Numbered from the stretch's first letter, positions 1 to 9,443 are shown. The stretch is 64,000 nucleotides of DNA from Caprella mutica (GCA_947561585.1 CANNZV010003137.1:47323-111322), one strand, 5' to 3'. Program-made: numbers and translations. The notes: generated by a model not told the origin, from the letters alone.

Positions 1-769
1 TATCGCAGCAATGCGGTCCTTCGTAGTTGCCCCAGCAGATATGCACGCGCACTTTGTCTTCGGGCACGTCCCGCAACGCGTGGTTCAACGCTTCGACATG
101 CAGGTTGGCAATCTTGATGAATTCCTCATCGGATAGATCGGCGAAGAGCATGTGGCGAGAAAGTGCCAGATCCGGACAATCAAGCTGGAGATCCAACCCC
201 GAAGCAACGATGGTGTCATATTCCGCCTTCATCGCATCAGCGAGCGCTGCCAAATAGGCTTCGCGCGTGGGGTAAAAATCGTTTTGCAGGAAAAGCGAAA
301 TGACACCAGGCGACGCCGCGTTCATAAAGCCGCGCTGCACACCATGCTGGGCCATGGCGGCCTTGAGGTTGGAAATGTCTTTCTCCAACTCTCCCTGACC
401 TTTGGATTTGACTTCGCCGACACACATTGGGCGGGCATAGGTCGGCGTGCCGCCGTCATCGGCCAGACGCGCCAGAAACGTCGGGAACATCTGAAGATCG
501 GCAGGCGCATTGCGCGGGCTGTCGCCTGCAAACCCTGTGTAGCGGTCCTTGACGTAGGTCGCATAGGAAATCTTGGATGTTTCACCGTCGCTGACAATGT
601 CAATTCCAGCCTCTTTTTGCCGAGCCACCGTGCGGGAAACAGCCGCAGTCATACAGGCGTCGAAAGCCGCGGCGTCATAGGGCTGCTCTTTTTCGCGGGC
701 AAAGATGAAGTCCACAACCTCTTGGGTTCTGGGAAGGGATCCAACGTGGGTTGTCAGGACATTCGACAT
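1..769 (-). CDS. MetE C-terminal-barrel family protein (partial)
   Basis: About 256 codons are visible from the ATG at 767-769; the 3' end runs off the left edge. The product begins directly with a TTHVGSLPR-type motif, the usual start of the catalytic barrel of cobalamin-independent methionine synthase (COG0620). The long N-terminal domain of true MetE is absent. A VSDGET motif and an HICWGNYEGPH stretch follow; the His-x-Cys in the latter matches the zinc-ligand spacing of the family. Related stand-alone barrels move methyl or alkyl groups onto thiols (the epoxyalkane:coenzyme M transferase group is one), so methionine synthesis should not be assumed. It is the last visible gene of the catabolic operon, about 35 bases after the RraA-like gene, which suggests a role in processing the same substrate. 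Family call is firm, reaction unknown. Confidence 0.82.
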   Translation of the reverse strand, partial: MSNVLTTHVGSLPRTQEVVDFIFAREKEQPYDAAAFDACMTAAVSRTVARQKEAGIDIVSDGETSKISYATYVKDRYTGFAGDSPRNAPADLQMFPTFLARLADDGGTPTYARPMCVGEVKSKGQGELEKDISNLKAAMAQHGVQRGFMNAASPGVISLFLQNDFYPTREAYLAALADAMKAEYDTIVASGLDLQLDCPDLALSRHMLFADLSDEEFIKIANLHVEALNHALRDVPEDKVRVHICWGNYEGPHCCD

Positions 770-804
770 GGCTGCGTTTCCTTTGACTGTGCGTTCAGGG
801 TTCT

Positions 805-1506
805 CTAGGTGCGGGCGTTCTCGAAGGCGGCCCATGCCTCTTTGAGGGTTTCGAAATCAAAGCCTTCTGACCGCGCTGGGCCGATGATCAGGGCCTCGGT
901 GTCCAACAGCTTTGTAATTGCAGCGTGCAAGTCAGGGATAACATCAGCAGGGACAACAAGGGCGCCGTGCCTATCGGCATGGACAAGATCGCCATCACGC
1001 ACCTGCATTCCAAAAATGGATACGGGGCAGGCAATGTCGCGCACGTGAACAAAGGCGTGGCTTGGCCCGACCGCCCCCGCTAAGACAGGGAAACCCGGTT
1101 CAAGATCGCCCAAGTCCCGCATGACTCCGTTTGTCACGGCGCCTAGAAGGCCCAGTCCTTTGTGTACAGCGGTATGTACCCCGCCCCACCATGCGCTGAC
1201 GGCTTCGTCGCCATCGATGTCTTCGACCACGGCAAGCGTTGGGCCATCGCCCGAGGCCATATGTTCGAAATAGGCCATGCGACGTGCTCGGATCACACTG
1301 GGTTCTTCGGTCGGGGGGGCCTTGCCCGCAATCTTGGCGGTTCGGGCAAAGCCGACAACGGCGGGCGCTTCGGGGTCGGACGCCAGCATCGTGCGCTTGG
1401 TATAGTTGTCAAAGCCGCGCTTGCCTTGTGCCACCTCTATGGCGTTGCACACGGTTGGTGTATCGACGCTTTTCATAAGCGCCAAAAGATCCGCGGAAAG
1501 GGTCAT
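805..1506 (-). CDS. RraA / HMG-aldolase family protein
   Basis: 233 aa from the ATG at 1504-1506, whose first bases form an ATGA overlap with the stop of the upstream hydrolase gene; an in-frame ATG three codons earlier (1515) is the alternative. The fold family includes 4-hydroxy-4-methyl-2-oxoglutarate/4-carboxy-4-hydroxy-2-oxoadipate aldolases and the RNase E inhibitor RraA. The glycine-rich LLGAVTNGVMRDLGD segment carries the conserved Gly and the Arg-Asp pair that in the aldolases bind substrate carboxylate and metal. Placement in a catabolic operon favours a retro-aldol or decarboxylation step yielding pyruvate or oxaloacetate over RNase regulation. That is inference from context. Confidence 0.85.
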   Translation of the reverse strand: MTLSADLLALMKSVDTPTVCNAIEVAQGKRGFDNYTKRTMLASDPEAPAVVGFARTAKIAGKAPPTEEPSVIRARRMAYFEHMASGDGPTLAVVEDIDGDEAVSAWWGGVHTAVHKGLGLLGAVTNGVMRDLGDLEPGFPVLAGAVGPSHAFVHVRDIACPVSIFGMQVRDGDLVHADRHGALVVPADVIPDLHAAITKLLDTEALIIGPARSEGFDFETLKEAWAAFENART

Positions 1507-2195
1507 GTCAGCCATTGGCGCAGTGCCTTGTTTGTGAGGTCGGGTTGTTCAAGGGTTGGCAAATGTCCCGCCCTGTCGATGATCACCAAATCGGACCCCG
1601 TCACCAGTTTGTGCATCAGTTCATGGCGTTCGACCGGGCACAGCCTGTCTTCACGTCCACACAGGATAAGCGTCGGCACATCCACTGACATAAGTGTCTG
1701 TTGCTGATCTGGGCGTGTCGCCAAAGCGTCTGACTGAGAAATGAAGGCATCGGGGCCAAGGGCGTCTGCCATATCCGTACACAGTTGCAGGATTTCTGAT
1801 TTGCCGGGACTATCCACAAGATAATTCGGCTTCATCTCGTCACGCATCACGTCTCGCAATCGGCCTTCGCGCACGGCTTGTTTTTGAAGTTCGCGTTTTG
1901 CAGTGACGTCAGGCAGTTCCTGCAGTGGATTCGTATCAAGCAATGCAAGGCGCGTAACACGATCAGGGGCTTGGCGAATGATCTCCATGGCAACGATGCC
2001 GCCCATGGACAAACCGGCCAATGCAAAGCGGAGAGGTGCGGAATCCAGGATATCCGCAGCCAGTCCTGCGACCGTGTTCTGGCCTGTAAGTGGCATCGCA
2101 ATGACCGGCCTATCCGCCGAAAAGGCGGCAATCTGCGGTGCAAAAAGCCGTGCGTCACACATCATTCCGGGTAAGAGGACAAGGGGCAGTTGCAA
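1503..2195 (-). CDS. alpha/beta-hydrolase
   Basis: 230 aa, the normal length for a single-domain alpha/beta hydrolase. The N-terminal LVLLPGMMCD stretch supplies the oxyanion-hole region. GLSMGG is the nucleophile elbow with the catalytic Ser. LILCGREDRLCP gives the acid Asp, and DRAGHLPTLEQP gives the catalytic His. It lies 3 bases after the double-cupin gene and overlaps the RraA-like gene by the ATGA quartet, so it is translated with them. The family covers enol-lactonases, C-C hydrolases and esterases. In this operon a lactone- or ester-opening step ahead of the aldolase is reasonable but unproven. Confidence 0.88.
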   Translation of the reverse strand: MQLPLVLLPGMMCDARLFAPQIAAFSADRPVIAMPLTGQNTVAGLAADILDSAPLRFALAGLSMGGIVAMEIIRQAPDRVTRLALLDTNPLQELPDVTAKRELQKQAVREGRLRDVMRDEMKPNYLVDSPGKSEILQLCTDMADALGPDAFISQSDALATRPDQQQTLMSVDVPTLILCGREDRLCPVERHELMHKLVTGSDLVIIDRAGHLPTLEQPDLTNKALRQWLT

Positions 2196-2198
2196 GTC

Positions 2199-3164
2199 CT
2201 AGCCCTTCCATGTCGGGCCAGCGGGATCGTCCGTGGCGATCACGTGATACAGCGCGGCTTCACCCGTCATCGAAGGCACGACCGAATGCGGAAGGTTTTC
2301 GGGTACAGACATTGTATCGCCCGGAGCAAGCGTGGCGCTGCCACCGTCCCAATCAACGCGCCAGTGGCCCTTGACTGGCATTAGGACCGACGGGCGTTCG
2401 TGACTGTGTTTGGTGTTCGTGGCCGAGGCACGGGTGATGAAATCAACCTCAAAACCGGGTTTGTCGCGAATGATGCCATCGGGGCCAATTACCTTGACCG
2501 GACCACTTTGTGCCAATGCCAACATGTCAAGGTAACGCCGGACATATCCGCCAACGACCTGCATCGGCGTAGGGGTGTCGACCGCGTCCAATTCGGCTTT
2601 GGTCAAAAGCGGCATAGGCCCGATGCCGTCTGGCAGTGCGTCGCCTTTTTTGGTGTCGTATAGCTTGCCGTTTTCACCAAGGATCAAGCCATGCGCCTTG
2701 GCATCTTCGATCACATGCGGTGCCCAGATGACGCCGCCACCTGCATCATCACCACCAAGAATGGCCATGATCATCCCGTAGTCAGTGCCGATGTTTTCGA
2801 AACCGCGAAAGATATTTGTTGGGATATTGAAGATATCCCCTTCTTGCAGAATGACTTCGCCCGCATCGCCCTTTTCGCCCCAGAAAAAGCGCCATCGACC
2901 CGATAGGATAAAAAACACTTCGGCGGTGCGGTGATTGTGCATTGAATTGCGGCATTTGGGAGGCTGGCCCGCCGCGCCGATGTTAAAGCCATGCGGGATT
3001 GTGATGTGCACATGCTGATCGGGCGATTCCGACACGCCTCCGCCGATAATGGTAAAGTTTTCTTTCTGATCGCTGCCGGGGGTATGTGCATCAATAAAAG
3101 CGGTTTTGCAGGGCACAAGATCGCCATAGCGAACGATGCGAGCTTCCATGTCTTGCGGTGTCAT
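2199..3164 (-). CDS. double-cupin protein (dioxygenase/isomerase-like)
   Basis: 321 aa from the ATG at 3162-3164, chosen because an AAGGA ribosome site lies just upstream; an ATG 24 bases earlier has none. Two cupin barrels are visible. The first has SMHNHRTAEVFFILSGRW followed by EGDIFNIP. The second has TKHSHERPSVLMPVKG followed by PGDTMSVPENLPHSVV. Each carries the HxH metal ligands and a later Gly-Asp-Pro-type motif. The bicupin layout resembles gentisate-type dioxygenases and quercetinases, but also sugar and uronate isomerases. Its position between a SnoaL-like gene and an alpha/beta hydrolase argues for an enzymatic role. No substrate is assigned. Confidence 0.8.
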   Translation of the reverse strand: MTPQDMEARIVRYGDLVPCKTAFIDAHTPGSDQKENFTIIGGGVSESPDQHVHITIPHGFNIGAAGQPPKCRNSMHNHRTAEVFFILSGRWRFFWGEKGDAGEVILQEGDIFNIPTNIFRGFENIGTDYGMIMAILGGDDAGGGVIWAPHVIEDAKAHGLILGENGKLYDTKKGDALPDGIGPMPLLTKAELDAVDTPTPMQVVGGYVRRYLDMLALAQSGPVKVIGPDGIIRDKPGFEVDFITRASATNTKHSHERPSVLMPVKGHWRVDWDGGSATLAPGDTMSVPENLPHSVVPSMTGEAALYHVIATDDPAGPTWKG

Positions 3165-3216
3165 GTCTTGGTCCTTTGGGTCATGCAATTACGGGCTCAG
3201 GTTTGGCGGTTCGGCG

Positions 3217-4176
3217 TTACATCAAGATCTGTTTCCAGATTGCGATTTCGTCATAAAGCGCGCATTCGCGGCGCAAGCCCCACGGACCAAATTCGGCATG
3301 ACACATGCCAAAGACGTGGACCCGTTTGCCCGTAGGTGCGCCAAAACTTCCCCAGCCTTCATGCAAGCCATCCAGCGACCAGCGGATCGCGGCGCGCGGG
3401 CTAAGCATGTCTGCGTCCATGCCGATCTGATGATGAATTTGGAAGTCTGCCTTCGGGAAAGAAGACCGCAGACCCAACCAAAATGCGATACTGTCATCGC
3501 GGCCAAGTGTGGTTTTCCCACCCGCATATTCCCCGATCACGGCACGATCATAGGCATCGAACATGTGGTTGAAATCCTGATCCATAATCCGGTTCAGAAT
3601 ATCTGCATATTTATGCCCCCAAGCGTTGTCATTTCCGCGCCCATGGTAGCCGCCATCAACATCGTTCTCGGGTAAAAAGACTTGCTTGGCAGTCTCGGGC
3701 CCGCCTTCGGTTTCGATAAGACGTGCCGCAAATTCGGCGGGGTCCATTCCCATCTGGCGAACGATGCCGCCATAGTCACGGACCAGCCATTCATCATAGA
3801 TCGTCTCACCTTTGGCGGCACAATCAGCAATGACCCGGACAGTCCATTGCTTGCCAGTGGCAGGGCCGAACTGGCCATCGCGTGTGTGTGTTGCTTGTGT
3901 AATCAGCCGATGCGAAGACAGGTGGCCATGTTCGGGGTCGTCCGACCAGATCACGTCATCAGCAAAGAGCTGGCGGTCAGGGAATTCGTGGATTGTGGCC
4001 ATGGTTGACGCTTTGACCGCTTCGTTGCCGATCTGGATTCCCATTGGGCTGCGGACGGGAATATCGGGTGCATAGTAGCGGTCGAGCGTTTCAATGCCGC
4101 GGCTTTCCCAAATCTCGTTGGTGATCCCGATGATGTAGTCGGGAAAGTCCCGCCATTTGTTCGCATAAGCCTTCAT
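3217..4176 (-). CDS. SnoaL/NTF2-like protein B (two-domain)
   Basis: 319 aa from the ATG at 4174-4176, which forms an ATGA overlap with the stop of the LacI gene; an ATG three codons upstream (4185) is possible. The sequence has two consecutive SnoaL/NTF2-type halves, each with the family pattern of a helical start, a Tyr/Trp-rich strand set and a GxxxxM/H-containing pocket. SnoaL-type cone folds act as small-molecule cyclases, isomerases, dehydratases or hydrolases without cofactors. It is the most divergent of three such proteins in this island (the others are at 5956-6996 and 13021-14022). An enzymatic step in the shared pathway is inferred; the reaction is unknown. Confidence 0.75.
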   Translation of the reverse strand: MKAYANKWRDFPDYIIGITNEIWESRGIETLDRYYAPDIPVRSPMGIQIGNEAVKASTMATIHEFPDRQLFADDVIWSDDPEHGHLSSHRLITQATHTRDGQFGPATGKQWTVRVIADCAAKGETIYDEWLVRDYGGIVRQMGMDPAEFAARLIETEGGPETAKQVFLPENDVDGGYHGRGNDNAWGHKYADILNRIMDQDFNHMFDAYDRAVIGEYAGGKTTLGRDDSIAFWLGLRSSFPKADFQIHHQIGMDADMLSPRAAIRWSLDGLHEGWGSFGAPTGKRVHVFGMCHAEFGPWGLRRECALYDEIAIWKQILM

Positions 4177-5195
4177 TCTGTCCATCCTTCAGGAATACGG
4201 GCCGATCCACGCACGATCAGCGGCCCGTCGATAGTGATGCGTCGTGGGTCGGCATTCGGATCATCTATTTGGTTGAGAAGTGTCTCTACGGTCTGCGCTA
4301 CCATCTGGTTGGCAGGCTGCCGCACCGTAGTCAGATTGTAGGACGGCCAAGCGGCGGTTGGCACGTCGTCATAGCCGACAACTGATACATCTTGAGGCAC
4401 GGACAGACCCAGTTCAAAACGCAGGGTATCCATCACTGCAAAGGCCATGTGATCGTTGGCAACAAATACCGCGTCGGGGCGATCTGCGCGTCCAAACATG
4501 TCACGCGTTGCGTCGCGTGCGCTGTCCATGTGAAAGTTGCCAACGGTGCGAACGTCGATGTGCCGTCCTGCCTCGGCAAGCCCTTGGGCAAAACCAAATT
4601 CACGGTCGCGTTGCGTAGAGGCGCCTTCCCATCCCGCGATATAGCCGATGCGCTGATACCCCCCGGCCAGCAAGAAATCAGCCACCTTACGCCCCCCAAG
4701 GACGTTGTCGGATGTGACGGATGACAGTGTTTGCAAGTCTTGGCTACGGTTGAACAGCACTACCGGGACGCCCGCCGACTGGCAGCGATCCAGCAATTCG
4801 GACGACAACGCCACCGAGGCTGCGACGATCCCGTCGACTTGGTAATCAAGGATTTCGCCCAGCACTTCGTCAATGTTGTCGGTGGCTGTGTTGGCCATGA
4901 AAATCAACACGTGATAGCCGTTGTCCTGCAGCGACGCTGAAAGCTTTTCCAAGGCTTCGGGATAGAATTGGTTTTCAAGATACGCGACCACAAGTCCGAT
5001 GATCCGGCTTTTGCCGCTGACCATTGCACGGGCAATGTTATTGGGTCGATAGCCCAGCTTTAGCGCCGCTTCGCGCACCTTTTGTGCGGTCTTTTCTGAC
5101 GCCGATGCTCCGGGCGTAAAGACACGGCTGACAGCCGACTGACTGACCCCGGCAAGGGTCGCAACTTGGGCAGAGGTGACTTTGGTTTGTGCCAT
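4173..5195 (-). CDS. LacI-family transcriptional regulator
   Basis: 340 aa from the ATG at 5193-5195, which shares its A with the stop of the SDR gene (TGATG). The N-terminal helix-turn-helix reads TSAQVATLAGVSQSAVSRVF, followed by a hinge helix RPNNIARAMVSGKS and a periplasmic-binding-protein-like effector domain (IIGLVVAYLENQFYPE onward). This is the usual LacI/GalR layout and length. Being embedded in the operon, it probably senses a sugar-like or small acid inducer and represses the transporter and the catabolic genes. The two palindromes at 12935-12954 and 12990-13009, between the transporter ATPase and the divergent SnoaL gene, are the best operator candidates. Confidence 0.93.
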   Translation of the reverse strand: MAQTKVTSAQVATLAGVSQSAVSRVFTPGASASEKTAQKVREAALKLGYRPNNIARAMVSGKSRIIGLVVAYLENQFYPEALEKLSASLQDNGYHVLIFMANTATDNIDEVLGEILDYQVDGIVAASVALSSELLDRCQSAGVPVVLFNRSQDLQTLSSVTSDNVLGGRKVADFLLAGGYQRIGYIAGWEGASTQRDREFGFAQGLAEAGRHIDVRTVGNFHMDSARDATRDMFGRADRPDAVFVANDHMAFAVMDTLRFELGLSVPQDVSVVGYDDVPTAAWPSYNLTTVRQPANQMVAQTVETLLNQIDDPNADPRRITIDGPLIVRGSARIPEGWTE

Positions 5196-5959
5196 CAGTC
5201 CGCCGTCCAACCGCCATCAATCATCATGGCCGTGCCTGTCACCAACGACGATGCATCCGAGGCCAAGTATAGCGCTGCGCCCATAATATCTTCGACTTCA
5301 CCGGGGCGGCCTAGTTTGATCTTGTCCAATACCCAAGCGCGTTTGGCAGGGTCGTCAAAGGTGGATTGCGTCAGGTCGGTCAGAATGAATGTCGGGCAAA
5401 TTGTATTAACGCGGATACCTGCCTTGCCGAACTCCAGCGCCATGGCTTTGGTGAACCCTTCAACTGCGAATTTCGACGCGCAATAGACGGCGCGGTCCAG
5501 ACCACCGACATGGCCCATCTGGCTGGAGATGTTGATTAGGGACCCACCACGGCCTGCCATCAACAGGCCCTTGGCGACGGCTTGTGTCAAAAAATACGCG
5601 CCGCGAACGTTGATGTTCATCACTGCGTCAAAGTCTTCGGACGTTGTGTCTGCCGCTTTTGAGTGGCGCGCCAAACCAGCCGAATTCAGCAAGATATCAT
5701 AGGGCCCGTTTTCTGCGACGGCTTTGGCGGTTGCCTCAATGTCGGCAACATCCATTTCCAAAACCCGTACGTCCCGGTCTTCGGCGGTCATGACCGTTGC
5801 GATCTCTTGCAGTGTGTCTCGCCGCCGCGCAGCAAGGGTGACCTGCGCACCGTGTTCGGACAGGGCCGTGGCGCAGGCCAGCCCAATGCCGGATGAGGCG
5901 CCAGTGACCAAGGCGCGTTTGCCTGACAGGTCAAAACTCGGGGTCTTGGGAAGTTTCAT
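5195..5959 (-). CDS. SDR-family NAD(P)-dependent oxidoreductase
   Basis: 254 aa, typical for a classical short-chain dehydrogenase. The nucleotide-binding TGASSGIG is at residues 19-26, NSAGLA near 92-97, the catalytic Ser in the NISSQMGH motif (about 145), and the YCASK motif with Tyr159 and Lys163. The C-terminal GTAMMIDGGWTAD is the usual end. It resembles the gluconate-5-dehydrogenase/3-oxoacyl-reductase branch. It overlaps both neighbours by the ATGA and TGATG patterns, so it is co-translated with a SnoaL-like protein and the LacI regulator. It is expected to oxidise or reduce a hydroxyl/keto group of the imported compound; substrate unknown. Confidence 0.93.
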   Translation of the reverse strand: MKLPKTPSFDLSGKRALVTGASSGIGLACATALSEHGAQVTLAARRRDTLQEIATVMTAEDRDVRVLEMDVADIEATAKAVAENGPYDILLNSAGLARHSKAADTTSEDFDAVMNINVRGAYFLTQAVAKGLLMAGRGGSLINISSQMGHVGGLDRAVYCASKFAVEGFTKAMALEFGKAGIRVNTICPTFILTDLTQSTFDDPAKRAWVLDKIKLGRPGEVEDIMGAALYLASDASSLVTGTAMMIDGGWTAD

Positions 5960-6996
5960 GCGCTCATTCCGTCTGACAGCGTGATTGCACCCACGTTGCG
6001 TGCTGTGTTGAAGTCTGCCAGCCGTTCAAAAACATCCATGCCAATCTGGCGATAGATATCCAACAAATCGACAAGCACCCAGTTTTCGCGGATCAGGCCA
6101 TTTTCGACACGCCAAAAATCAAGCGAACGCATCAACACTTCTTTTCCAACTGGGGGCAGACCCATCCAGCCGCCGCCTGACACTGTAAGCCGCATATTGG
6201 GCCAACCAGTTTCGCAGACATAATTGCCCTCGGCCACCCAATGCGACATCAAATCGCCCATCGCATCCAATTTGCGGTCAGGCATTCCGCGTAGGAAAGG
6301 GGCCTGATGCCAGTGGCGAAAGCCTGCAATGCCACGCGCCGCGCCAATGCCTGTTGGGCCATACCAGTTAAAACGAGGGTGCCAATGCGCCTCTAGCTGC
6401 ATGATCTCGGGACCACCTTCGGCGGGGTGGCGGCACATATCGCCAAGCATGTCGACAACTCGCGTCATTGCACGAGACCCATCGCCAAAGATGTTGAACC
6501 CGTCCTGCGTCATCGGTGCTGGCGTGCAAAGATGGGCTCCCAACTGCGGCGCCATTGGCCATGCCCGCGCCTGAACCATCATTTCGGGAATGTCCCAAAT
6601 CGCCTGCAATTCGGTGATCTTGCCATTCTCTACTCGAAAAAATTCGTGGTATCGCATATGTGCCAAATGGCCCGTTGGTGGAATCCCAAGCCAAGGCGCA
6701 AGGAACGTTCCCATGTAGTTGCCCATGGTGCCAATCCAGTCCTGCCCTTCTGGTGTTGTGCCCGCCATGACAATCATGTCCCGGCGTTCAAGGTCAGGCA
6801 TCGCGGCGAAAAGCGGCGCAAAGGCTGTATCGTACAGTTCGATAGGTCCGGTCAGATCGCCAAAAGGGTGACAAAGCCTGATCACTGCAGTCTTTGAAAA
6901 AACGTTGTCCAGCGCGGCACGGACGGGTGCCTCGGAAAACGTGGACATGGCCGTTTGCAGTGGCGCAAGCACAGCCTTCAGCGCTGCCGACGTCAT
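5956..6996 (-). CDS. SnoaL/NTF2-like protein A (two-domain)
   Basis: 346 aa from the ATG at 6994-6996 (ATGA overlap with the stop of the HisD-family gene); the open frame continues upstream but that part is antisense noise. Two SnoaL/NTF2-like halves are visible. The first contains [28 protein letters not shown] and [10 protein letters not shown]. The second contains [25 protein letters not shown] and [10 protein letters not shown]. All these motifs recur in the divergent paralogue at 13021-14022. Homologous SnoaL-like folds catalyse cyclisation, dehydration or isomerisation without cofactors. Its place directly after the dehydrogenase suggests it handles the oxidised product. Enzyme versus binding role is not decided. 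Confidence 0.78.
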   Translation of the reverse strand: MTSAALKAVLAPLQTAMSTFSEAPVRAALDNVFSKTAVIRLCHPFGDLTGPIELYDTAFAPLFAAMPDLERRDMIVMAGTTPEGQDWIGTMGNYMGTFLAPWLGIPPTGHLAHMRYHEFFRVENGKITELQAIWDIPEMMVQARAWPMAPQLGAHLCTPAPMTQDGFNIFGDGSRAMTRVVDMLGDMCRHPAEGGPEIMQLEAHWHPRFNWYGPTGIGAARGIAGFRHWHQAPFLRGMPDRKLDAMGDLMSHWVAEGNYVCETGWPNMRLTVSGGGWMGLPPVGKEVLMRSLDFWRVENGLIRENWVLVDLLDIYRQIGMDVFERLADFNTARNVGAITLSDGMSA

Positions 6997-8303
6997 TTCG
7001 CGGCACCTCCATACGGCACGTTTTGCCCGCCATAGCGGCGCACACGGATGTTGCATTGTTCGGCGTGGCCAACAAACCCTTCCAGCAGACACAACCGGGA
7101 CCCATATGCGCCGACCATCGCGGCGGCCTCATCGGTCAGGATCTTTTGATAGCTGTGGGTCTTAAGGAATTTGCCAACCCAAAGCCCGCCTGTGTAGCGC
7201 CCCGCTTTCTTCGTTGGCAGAGTGTGGTTTGTCCCAATCACTTTGTCGCCGTTCGACACATTGGTGCGCGGCCCAAGGAAAAGAGCGCCATAGCATGTCA
7301 TGTTTTCAAGAAACCAATCGTCGCGATCGGTCATCACCTGAACATGTTCAGATGCGAAATCATCGGCGACGGCCAGCATTTCATCATACGTGTCGCACAG
7401 GATCACTTCGCCGTAGTCGCGCCAACTGACGCCAGCAGTTTCAGCCGTGGGCAGAATTTCTAGCAAGCGGTCGATTTCGGCCAAGGTCGCTTCGGCCAAT
7501 TTGCGTGAATTGGTTACCAAAACAGCGGGCGAATTGTAGCCGTGTTCGGCTTGGCCCAAAAGATCGGTCGCGCACAGCTCCGCATCTACCGTGTCATCAG
7601 CGATCACCATCGTTTCGGTTGGACCGGCGAACAAATCGATACCCACGCGTCCAAAAAGCTGACGTTTGGCTTCGGCGACAAAAGCGTTTCCGGGGCCGAC
7701 AAGCAGGTGAACGGGATCAATGCTTTCGGTTCCGATGGCCATTGCACCGACGGCCTGTATGCCGCCGAGAACATAGATTTCATGCGCACCACCCAAATGC
7801 ATCGCCGCAATCACGGCAGGGTTCGGTTCGCCCTTAAATGGAGGTGTCGCTGCGATGATCCGTGGCACGCCAGCGACGCTTGCAGTGGCAACGGACATGT
7901 GCGCCGAGGCGACCATGGGAAACTTGCCGCCCGGTACATAACATCCGACTGACTGCACAGGGATGTTTTTGTGGCCCAAGATGACGCCGGGCAAAGTTTC
8001 GACTTCGATATCCAGCATTGAATCGCGCTGGGCCTGCGCAAAGTTGCGCACCTGATCCTGGGCAAAGCGGATGTCGGCCATGTCTTTGGGGCCGACCTTG
8101 GCGACAATGATTTCGATTTCCGCTTCGCTCAGCCGATAACTGTCACGGTCATATTGGTCGAATTTGTTGGCAAGCTCGCGCACAGCTTTGTCGCCGCGTT
8201 CTTCGATGTCTTTGAGCGTTGCAGATACCACGGCCGCGGTTTTTGCATCATCCTCTGCGCGGGCGGCGTCAGGTTTGCCTCGTTTTAGGTATTCGATCGT
8301 CAT
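6993..8303 (-). CDS. HisD-family dehydrogenase (not histidine biosynthesis)
   Basis: 436 aa from the ATG at 8301-8303. The product follows histidinol dehydrogenase end to end: [13 protein letters not shown], a [10 protein letters not shown] segment, [32 protein letters not shown], a [10 protein letters not shown] motif (metal-ligand Gln and His of the family), and SEHVQVM (catalytic Glu-His). No other his genes are nearby, and it follows an ABC sugar-type transporter, so a catabolic paralogue is likely. The known catabolic branch includes sulfopropanediol 3-dehydrogenase (HpsN) of roseobacters, which takes a diol to the acid in two NAD-dependent steps. The same chemistry, primary alcohol to carboxylate, is the best guess here. 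Confidence 0.88.
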   Translation of the reverse strand: MTIEYLKRGKPDAARAEDDAKTAAVVSATLKDIEERGDKAVRELANKFDQYDRDSYRLSEAEIEIIVAKVGPKDMADIRFAQDQVRNFAQAQRDSMLDIEVETLPGVILGHKNIPVQSVGCYVPGGKFPMVASAHMSVATASVAGVPRIIAATPPFKGEPNPAVIAAMHLGGAHEIYVLGGIQAVGAMAIGTESIDPVHLLVGPGNAFVAEAKRQLFGRVGIDLFAGPTETMVIADDTVDAELCATDLLGQAEHGYNSPAVLVTNSRKLAEATLAEIDRLLEILPTAETAGVSWRDYGEVILCDTYDEMLAVADDFASEHVQVMTDRDDWFLENMTCYGALFLGPRTNVSNGDKVIGTNHTLPTKKAGRYTGGLWVGKFLKTHSYQKILTDEAAAMVGAYGSRLCLLEGFVGHAEQCNIRVRRYGGQNVPYGGAAK

Positions 8304-8561
8304 GTGTGTCCTCAGTCTTGGGAGCAACGCTGCGCGCCGCCAAAGCCACATTTTTCCAAGTCGTTTCCGGCCAAAGATGTCTGCCTTGGAAGCGGGTGCA
8401 ATGTATCAAAATCGTCTGAGACGAGATGGGCTGCCACGCGCCCATTCCTTACGCCACGAAAAGCTATGCGAGGCATGACGCGGCAGCATGCCGTTTCGAA
8501 AGCTTGGGGGCGCCCAGCAGATCCCGCTTTGACAATGATGAAACGTCCAAGCTGTGTCATG

Positions 8562-9443
8562 TCACCCCTTCACGGCGCCTGCCGTCAGGCCCGAAACGAT
8601 CTGACGTTGGAAGAACATGACCAGCACGAACAACGGCGCTGTCGCGGACACAACTGCGGCCACGGCAAACATCACGTTGCCTTCTTCGAAGGTCGAACCA
8701 AGAAATCCCGCAATCGCCGGAACCATCGTTTGATTGTCTTTCGACAACAGCATCGAGGTGACTGCAAAGTCGTTGTAGGCCAGCAAAAAACTGAACAACC
8801 CTGTCGTAATCACACCCGGCCACATCACCGGAATGATGACATGCCTAAAGGCTTGAAACTGCGTGCAACCGTCAACCTTGGCGCTTTCATCCAGATCTTT
8901 GGGGATGTTGAGAAAGAATGAGTGCAGCATCCATAGGGTGAATGGCTGATTGATAGCCACCAGCACGATGATGGTGGTGGGCAAGTGTCCCCAAAGGTTC
9001 CACTGGAAGAACGGCAACAGATACCCTGACACCAGCGTAATGTGCGGCATCGCACGAAACAAAAGCGCGATCATCAGCAGCCAAAACGCGTAGTTGTGGC
9101 CAGACCGCGCAAGCGCATACCCACCCAAGGTCCCAAGCGTCAGTGAGATGATGACGGTGAAGAAGACCACGACAAATGTGTTCAACGCCGCCCGCCAGAA
9201 TTCTTGCTCAATCCACGCGCCTTCATAGCCGGCTCCGGCAAACCGGCCCCCGGTTTCGATCAGTGTGCGCGTCCCGTCCAAAGCATACCGCCAGTCGGCT
9301 TTTGAAAAGAAATCCCCCTGCACCTTGAAAGACCCCCAAAGCGTCCAGAGGAATGGAAACGATGCGATGACAATCCAGACCAACACAAAGGCGGTCGATG
9401 CGATCATAAGGACAGAAGGAGTTTTCCGTGTTGTTCCGGCCAT
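8562..9443 (-). CDS. carbohydrate ABC transporter permease, MalG type
   Basis: 293 aa inner-membrane protein with about six hydrophobic segments. The cytoplasmic EAA loop is readable (DLDESAKVDGCTQFQAFRHV followed by IPVMWPGV), which docks the ATPase. The C-terminal end is the usual MalG/CUT1 type. Its ATG (9441-9443) overlaps the TAA of the MalF-type gene by one base (TAATG). With the other three transporter genes it forms a complete CUT1-like importer for a sugar, polyol or related solute. About 260 bases separate its stop from the HisD-family start; no convincing gene is seen in that gap. Confidence 0.93.
   Translation of the reverse strand: MAGTTRKTPSVLMIASTAFVLVWIVIASFPFLWTLWGSFKVQGDFFSKADWRYALDGTRTLIETGGRFAGAGYEGAWIEQEFWRAALNTFVVVFFTVIISLTLGTLGGYALARSGHNYAFWLLMIALLFRAMPHITLVSGYLLPFFQWNLWGHLPTTIIVLVAINQPFTLWMLHSFFLNIPKDLDESAKVDGCTQFQAFRHVIIPVMWPGVITTGLFSFLLAYNDFAVTSMLLSKDNQTMVPAIAGFLGSTFEEGNVMFAVAAVVSATAPLFVLVMFFQRQIVSGLTAGAVKG

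Noticed and set aside
152..808. Plus-strand open frame of 218 codons
   Set aside because: It is antisense to the MetE-barrel gene, whose motifs are clear on the minus strand; the plus reading has no recognisable domain.
805..1506. Assignment as regulator of ribonuclease E (RraA)
   Set aside because: Operon context is catabolic and the family is mostly aldolases outside enterobacteria; no RNase E link here.
6993..8303. Assignment as histidinol dehydrogenase of histidine synthesis
   Set aside because: No other his gene nearby; operon context is transport and catabolism; known catabolic HisD-family enzymes exist.
8312..8560. 82-codon minus-strand frame between the MalG-type and HisD-family genes
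   Set aside because: It starts 2 bases after the permease stop, but composition is not protein-like, no motif is seen, and there is no clear ribosome site.
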